From Chloroflexota bacterium (GTDB lineage: Bacteria; Chloroflexota; Dehalococcoidia; Lucifugimonadales; UBA3495), in NCBI GenBank assembly GCA_022562335.1, contig JADFPM010000085.1, positions 1-9,592 on the forward strand: a stretch of 9,592 bases of DNA, in the 5' to 3' direction. The first letter of the stretch is position 1, and each line of letters starts with the position of its first letter. A program made the position numbers and the translations under genes. The notes under the pieces are model-generated. The model worked only from the letters and a program-made list of their open reading frames with translations. It was not told the origin of the DNA and did no database searches. Positions 6,913-9,592 of this stretch are shown here, piece after piece.

Positions 6913-7488
6913 TCAGACGGGCCGGACCCAGGTTTCCGACAGGGCCAACCCCGCGGTGCTGCTGAGTCTCACCCCTCGCTGTTCAGGGAAAGGCCGCCCC
7001 TGGGCCACCTCTCCGTTGATGGTCAGCTGGGCCCGGCTGGCCGGTATGAAAACGCTGTTCCAACCCAAGGGACGGTCCGGCGAGCTTCCGGGGGGGACCG
7101 TTATAACGAATGGCTCGCCGAAGTCGTACCAGGTGAGTTCAATGGATTCTTCTTCGGTCTCGATCGACTCGGTCCAGAAAAAACTGGTGTCTCCCCAGCG
7201 GTCAAAGGCGGCGGTTATCACCGGGATGGCCGGATCCTTCATCTCTGGATTGCCTACGATCTCGTCTTGCAGCCACCGGGCCAAGGCGATGTTATCGGAA
7301 TAGATCCTTAACTGGTCATCGGTCACGTCGCTCTTTAGAAACAAGACGTGGCCCGGTCCCACCGGCGAAAGAAGTATCCTCCAGTGGCCGGCGCGGGTGG
7401 TCATCGGCCCGTTCTCTTCCAGGTGCAGGCGCATGAAGTTATTCTCACCGGTGAGCAACACCTGGTTGGTGTCCGTGGGGCTAACCAT
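6913..7488 (-). CDS. hypothetical protein, 191 residues
   Basis: I do not recognise this family. The start is well supported: ATG at 7488 with AAGGAG 6 nt upstream. There is no signal peptide or membrane helix, so it is probably cytoplasmic. The sequence looks beta-rich, with short aromatic strands: HWRILLSP (35-42), HVLFLKSD (47-54), TSFFWTESI (101-109), IELTWYDFGEPFVITVPP (116-133). A central acidic stretch has SIETEEESIE (108-117). An internal helix IALARWLQDEI (67-77) is likely. The C-terminal part (ASRAQLTINGEVAQGRPFPE, 150-169) resembles a strand plus a ligand-facing loop. It precedes the importer on the same strand, but 204 bp and a separate promoter lie between, so co-regulation is uncertain. 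A small-molecule-binding beta-barrel is possible but unproven. Confidence 0.75.
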   Translation of the reverse strand: MVSPTDTNQVLLTGENNFMRLHLEENGPMTTRAGHWRILLSPVGPGHVLFLKSDVTDDQLRIYSDNIALARWLQDEIVGNPEMKDPAIPVITAAFDRWGDTSFFWTESIETEEESIELTWYDFGEPFVITVPPGSSPDRPLGWNSVFIPASRAQLTINGEVAQGRPFPEQRGVRLSSTAGLALSETWVRPV

Positions 7489-7639
7489 GGATGTCTCCTT
7501 TGTTTGTGCCGAATTTGGTGGTCCGTACCGCTAGCCGAACCTGGCGCACCGCCAGCCCGGCCCAAAACGGCTGCCCAGTTCTAATACCCCGGCGCCAGTG
7601 AGTAGAAACCGTGTTCACCCATCGTCGCCGCACGCCGGT

Positions 7640-7648
7640 ATTCTATCA
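7640..7648 (-). promoter_or_regulatory. possible extended -10 promoter for the 191-residue protein
   Basis: On the minus strand 7648-7640 reads TGATAGAAT: a TGn extension plus a five-of-six -10 match. No good -35 hexamer lies at the usual distance. It would give a leader of about 145 nt before the ATG at 7488. Confidence 0.3.
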
Positions 7649-7673
7649 AAACCACCCGCCCGGCCGGCCCCGC

Positions 7674-7703
7674 TTGACCGTATCAGTGACCTGATGGTCT
7701 ACT
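7674..7703 (+). promoter_or_regulatory. possible promoter for the ThuA-like/selenoprotein pair
   Basis: TTGACC (7674-7679, five of six) is followed by an 18-bp spacer and TCTACT (7698-7703, four of six). An inverted repeat, ctgatgg (7691-7697) and ccatcag (7714-7720), flanks the -10 candidate and could be an operator. The predicted start near 7710 would leave a leader of about 130 nt. Confidence 0.3.
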
Positions 7704-7749
7704 TACCCCCAGGCCATCAGCGCCAAGCGGGCCGCTATTTGCCGTTGGG

Positions 7750-7803
7750 TAACCAATTTCCGGCCCAGGCAGGTCTTCCAGCCAAACAAAGGCTGGTTGG
7801 TTA
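7750..7803 (+). promoter_or_regulatory. potential structured leader upstream of the ThuA-like gene
   Basis: TAACCAA (7750-7756) can pair with TTGGTTA (7797-7803) over 7 bp. Directly stacked on its 3' side, CCAGCC (7778-7783) pairs with GGCTGG (7791-7796) around an AAACAAA loop. The fold sits 36 nt before the start codon. It matches no riboswitch class I know and may be chance. Confidence 0.25.
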
Positions 7804-7839
7804 GTAAAGCCGTAACGATCGATCAGGAGGACCCGTCCG

Positions 7840-8535
7840 ATGAAGCTACTGGTGATCTCCGGAGGAAGGCACCCCTACGAGGAATCCACCCCGGTTCTGG
7901 AAGGATTCCTAAAGTCGGCCGGCCATGACGTGACCGTGACCGACGACGCCTCTATCTTGTCCCGGTCTGGGGATATGAGCGCTTTCGACGCGCTGGTGTT
8001 CAACACCCGGCGGGAGGACGTGGCAAACTTTGCCGACATGGCCTTGGCCAAGGGCGAGCAGGACGGGATGAAGGAATTCATCCGCTCGGGAAAAGGTTTT
8101 GTTTGCCTCCACATCTCCGGATGCCTTCCCGCCCAATGGCCCGAGTTCCATGACATCACCGGCGGCGGGTGGGTCTCGGGGACCAGTTTCCATCCTCCCT
8201 ACGGCAAGTTCACCGTCAACGTCAGTCAGGCCAGCCATTTTGGAGTGGCCGGCGTCTCCGATTTTTCCACCGACGACGAGCTCTATATGGGGTTGGCGAT
8301 CAAAGAAGGCAACGATGTTTTCCTCACCGGTACGACTGAAGACGGGACCCATCCCTGGGGGCCTGATCGCGCGCCCATGTCCATGCCCGGAGGCACCTTC
8401 CCGCTGGGTTGGACCCGCACCTACGGCGATGGCAAGGTTTTCGTGCTTTTGCTGGGCCACGACGGTAAGAGTTTCCAGACCCCGGAGTTCCAGAAGATAG
8501 TCCTTAACGGCGTGGACTGGGCTACGGCGGCGTAG
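7840..8535 (+). CDS. ThuA-like domain protein (class I glutamine-amidotransferase-like fold)
   Basis: A 231-residue protein of the ThuA (trehalose utilisation) family. Landmarks in order: N-terminal strand MKLLVISGGRHPYE (1-14), a VLEGFLKSAGHDVTV helix-strand (19-33), FDALVFNT (49-56), GMKEFIRSGKGFVCLHISG (76-94) with His91, WPEFHDITGGGW (100-111), DELYMGL (146-152), GWTRTYGDGKVFVLLLGHD (190-208) with His207, and a PEFQKIVLNGVDWA ending (215-228). It has the family's usual length and no signal peptide. ThuA proteins have been linked to sugar or sugar-derivative metabolism, but the chemistry is poorly known and this one could act on another substrate. The ATG at 7840 has AGGAGG 9 nt upstream. 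The selenoprotein gene follows 105 bp downstream on the same strand and may be co-transcribed. Confidence 0.9.
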   Translation: MKLLVISGGRHPYEESTPVLEGFLKSAGHDVTVTDDASILSRSGDMSAFDALVFNTRREDVANFADMALAKGEQDGMKEFIRSGKGFVCLHISGCLPAQWPEFHDITGGGWVSGTSFHPPYGKFTVNVSQASHFGVAGVSDFSTDDELYMGLAIKEGNDVFLTGTTEDGTHPWGPDRAPMSMPGGTFPLGWTRTYGDGKVFVLLLGHDGKSFQTPEFQKIVLNGVDWATAA

Positions 8536-8561
8536 ATACGGCGTGCTTATGACGATGCGGC

Positions 8562-8585
8562 GCCGTGGCGGTCACCGCCGGTGGC
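8562..8585 (+). terminator. GC-rich hairpin between ThuA-like and selenoprotein genes
   Basis: GGCGG (8567-8571) and CCGCC (8575-8579) form a tight stem, extended across a small internal loop by GCC (8562-8564) with GGC (8583-8585). There is no U-tract. It could partly terminate the ThuA transcript or simply be a stable intercistronic structure. Confidence 0.3.
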
Positions 8586-8640
8586 CGGCCGGCTAGGATC
8601 CAATCAACCAATCACCTGAGACATATTAGGAGTGACCGGC

Positions 8641-9393
8641 ATGCCCAAGCCCAAGGTTTATTTCCGCCCTGGTTGATTCACCTGTGGCAGAACGAAAGAG
8701 TTTCTTTCGTCCCACGGGATCGATTATGCCGACGGCGACGTGGAGCACGACCCAGAGTCCCTGAAAGAGCTATTGGACCGGGGACTGAAGGTGGTGCCGG
8801 TGACCATTTGGGGCGACGAAGTCGTCATCGGGTTCAACCCCAAGGAGCTCTCCCGGGTGTTTGGAATAGACGCCCAGGTCTCCCGGGTCGATCTGCCTAC
8901 CATGGTGGAAAAGTATCAAACCGTGCTGGTGGCGGCGGCCTCCGCCGTCGGTCAACTTCCCCCGGAATATATGGATTGGGAATGCCCCGAGCGCAAGCGC
9001 AAACTGGGCCAGTTCACCTTTCACCTGTTTGACCGGCCCGACCGGGCCCTCAATGCCTACAAGGTGGGGGTTTACAGCAGCGAAGACCGGGGCCGGAACA
9101 TGCATGATGTCATCGGCGACGTGGGGTTCAAAGAGATCGTCACCTATGGCGGGGACGTGCTCGACCGGGTGAAGACGGCCCTTATGGGAGATGACCCCCT
9201 GGACCTGGAAAAACCGCTGGATACCTACATGGGGTCCAAAACGGCAGGCGAGTTGATGGACCTGGCCCTGGGCCATTCGGTCCACCACCTCAAGCAGCTC
9301 TACGAATACATGTCCATCAACGGCCTGGCGCCGGTCGACCCCCTGGGCGAGGAGGATTTCAACGGCGTCGCCGTGCCCACCGAACTTTTTTAA
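8641..9393 (+). CDS. selenocysteine glutaredoxin fused to a DinB/YfiT-like domain (in-frame TGA = Sec12)
   Basis: The frame from ATG 8641 to TAA 9391-9393 encodes 250 residues if the single in-frame TGA (8674-8676, codon 12) is read as selenocysteine. Residues 1-76 are a glutaredoxin: strand PKVYFRPG (4-11), redox site U12-F-T-C15, helix GRTKEFLSSHGI (16-27), strand DYADGDV, helix DPESLKELLDRG (37-48), VVPVT with cis-Pro53, and GFNPKEL (64-70). The TGA replaces exactly the catalytic N-terminal Cys of CxxC. Residues about 84-250 resemble a DinB/YfiT four-helix domain: helix MVEKYQTVLVAAASAVGQLP (88-107), FTFHLFDR with H128, and GHSVHHLKQLYEYM with H212 and H216, a plausible metal triad. AGGAG lies 8 nt before the ATG. 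The GTG at 8740, a conventional start, has no Shine-Dalgarno and would delete the active site. DinB-like proteins include thiol S-transferases, so a thiol or detoxification role is inferred. Confidence 0.88.
8674..8718 (+). promoter_or_regulatory. UGA recoding site with bacterial SECIS-like stem-loop
   Basis: After the TGA at 8674-8676 and four bases, CCUGUGG (8681-8687) pairs with CCACGGG (8712-8718) over 7 bp, one of them U-G. Inside, ACGAAAG (8692-8698) pairs perfectly with CUUUCGU (8704-8710). The apical loop is AGUUU (8699-8703). The loop begins 22 nt after the UGA and carries a G among its first two bases, as expected of bacterial SECIS elements recognised by SelB. The structure lies within the coding sequence, as bacterial SECIS elements do. 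Confidence 0.82.
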
Positions 9394-9480
9394 TCGAGGG
9401 AACAGTTGGCGTCCAGGGTTTTGTTTCGAAGTAGATCTCAGACGCCGGTCACCGTCGGCAGCCAACGCGGTTTCCCTCGA
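9394..9480. terminator. long imperfect inverted repeat after the selenoprotein gene
   Basis: TCGAGGGAA (9394-9402) pairs with TTCCCTCGA (9472-9480), and nested inside it GTTGGC (9405-9410) pairs with GCCAAC (9461-9466). It begins directly after the TAA stop. If a gene converges from the right, it could serve as a two-way terminator. The large internal loop makes this uncertain. Confidence 0.35.
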
Positions 9481-9522
9481 GGTTGAGGCCGCATCCCCTT
9501 CGGGTATTCCCGCCGGCACACC

Positions 9523-9591
9523 TCATGCTTTCCCCATAGGCATCCACTCCCCATCATCGCTGCTGCTGCCGTACCCGCGCCACGGTTCGCC
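9523..9591 (-). CDS. possible 3' end of a convergent gene (partial)
   Basis: On the minus strand an open frame enters from the right edge and ends at the TGA at 9525-9523. It gives a 22-residue tail that includes PWRGYGSSSDDGEW and ends MPMGKA. The composition is plausible for a real C-terminus, but the stretch is too short to identify. Convergence with the selenoprotein gene would fit the inverted repeat between them. Confidence 0.3.
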   Translation of the reverse strand, partial: GEPWRGYGSSSDDGEWMPMGKA

Positions 9592-9592
9592 A

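Larger units (their letters stand above)
7489..7839. other. divergent intergenic region (351 bp)
   Basis: This gap separates the leftward hypothetical gene from the rightward ThuA-like gene. It contains a candidate promoter for each direction, an inverted repeat ctgatgg/ccatcag (7691-7697 and 7714-7720) flanking the rightward -10 candidate, and a potential leader fold at 7750-7803. Short open frames here lack coding character. I see no RNA gene. Confidence 0.5.

Noticed and set aside
7598..7804. 68-residue plus-strand open frame in the divergent intergenic region
   Set aside because: Pro/Arg-rich with no family resemblance or ribosome-binding site; probably non-coding.
8674..8676. TGA as a pseudogene-making nonsense mutation
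   Set aside because: It lies precisely on the catalytic Cys codon, the frame and motifs are intact on both sides, and a SECIS-like stem-loop follows. It remains the main alternative until homologs are checked.
8565..9032. 155-residue plus-strand open frame covering the TGA region of the selenoprotein
   Set aside because: It is out of frame with the glutaredoxin and DinB-like sequence, has Arg/Pro/Gly-rich composition and no recognisable motif. It is a shadow that arises in another frame.
8740..9393. A 217-residue protein starting at GTG 8740
   Set aside because: This is the truncated view of the selenoprotein. No Shine-Dalgarno precedes the GTG and it would start inside the glutaredoxin fold without its active site.
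1..9592. CRISPR array, tRNA or rRNA genes, insertion sequence, attachment sites
   Set aside because: No regularly spaced repeats, cloverleaf, rRNA-like sequence, transposase or flanking duplication was seen on either strand.

Overview
The window is GC-rich bacterial DNA. The substrate-binding lipoprotein has a lipobox Cys followed by a long Ala/Thr/Pro linker, a style typical of Chloroflexota. Together with the NHL, ThuA-like and DinB-like proteins this suggests an uncultured Chloroflexota bacterium (SAR202- or Dehalococcoidia-like). That placement is inference from style, not from a marker gene.

Layout. Left edge (+): a degenerate receiver-domain protein with a four-cysteine zinc-knuckle tail (44-721), overlapping an upstream reading frame by ATGA. 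Next, transcribed leftwards, comes a two-gene unit: a four-helix membrane protein (2478-2038) and an NHL-repeat beta-propeller protein (1971-931). It has its own TATAAT-type promoter near 2555 and two adjacent palindromes in its leader. To its right, also leftward, is a peptide/nickel-class ABC importer: substrate-binding lipoprotein (6708-4945), permease B (4678-3749) and permease C (3682-2693). A good sigma-70-type promoter lies at 6793-6765, a strong hairpin sits between the binding protein and the permeases, and an 11-bp terminator hairpin follows permease C. No ATPase gene is present. A leftward 191-residue protein of unknown function (7488-6913) precedes the importer. A 351-bp divergent intergenic region separates it from a rightward pair.

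The rightward pair holds the main find. A ThuA-like gene (7840-8535) is followed by a gene that conventional ORF calling cuts short. Read from the ATG at 8641, with a good Shine-Dalgarno sequence, the frame runs to the TAA at 9391-9393 and is interrupted only by one TGA, at codon 12. That TGA sits exactly where the first active-site cysteine of a glutaredoxin belongs (Sec-Phe-Thr-Cys). It is followed at the right distance by a stem-loop of the bacterial SECIS type (8681-8718). The product is therefore predicted to be a 250-residue selenoprotein: an N-terminal glutaredoxin domain with a UxxC redox site fused to a C-terminal DinB/YfiT-like four-helix domain with a His triad (H128, H212, H216). 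Because DinB-like proteins include thiol S-transferases, the fusion suggests a role in low-molecular-weight thiol chemistry or detoxification.

The right edge carries an inverted repeat that may terminate the selenoprotein gene, and possibly the tail of a convergent gene.
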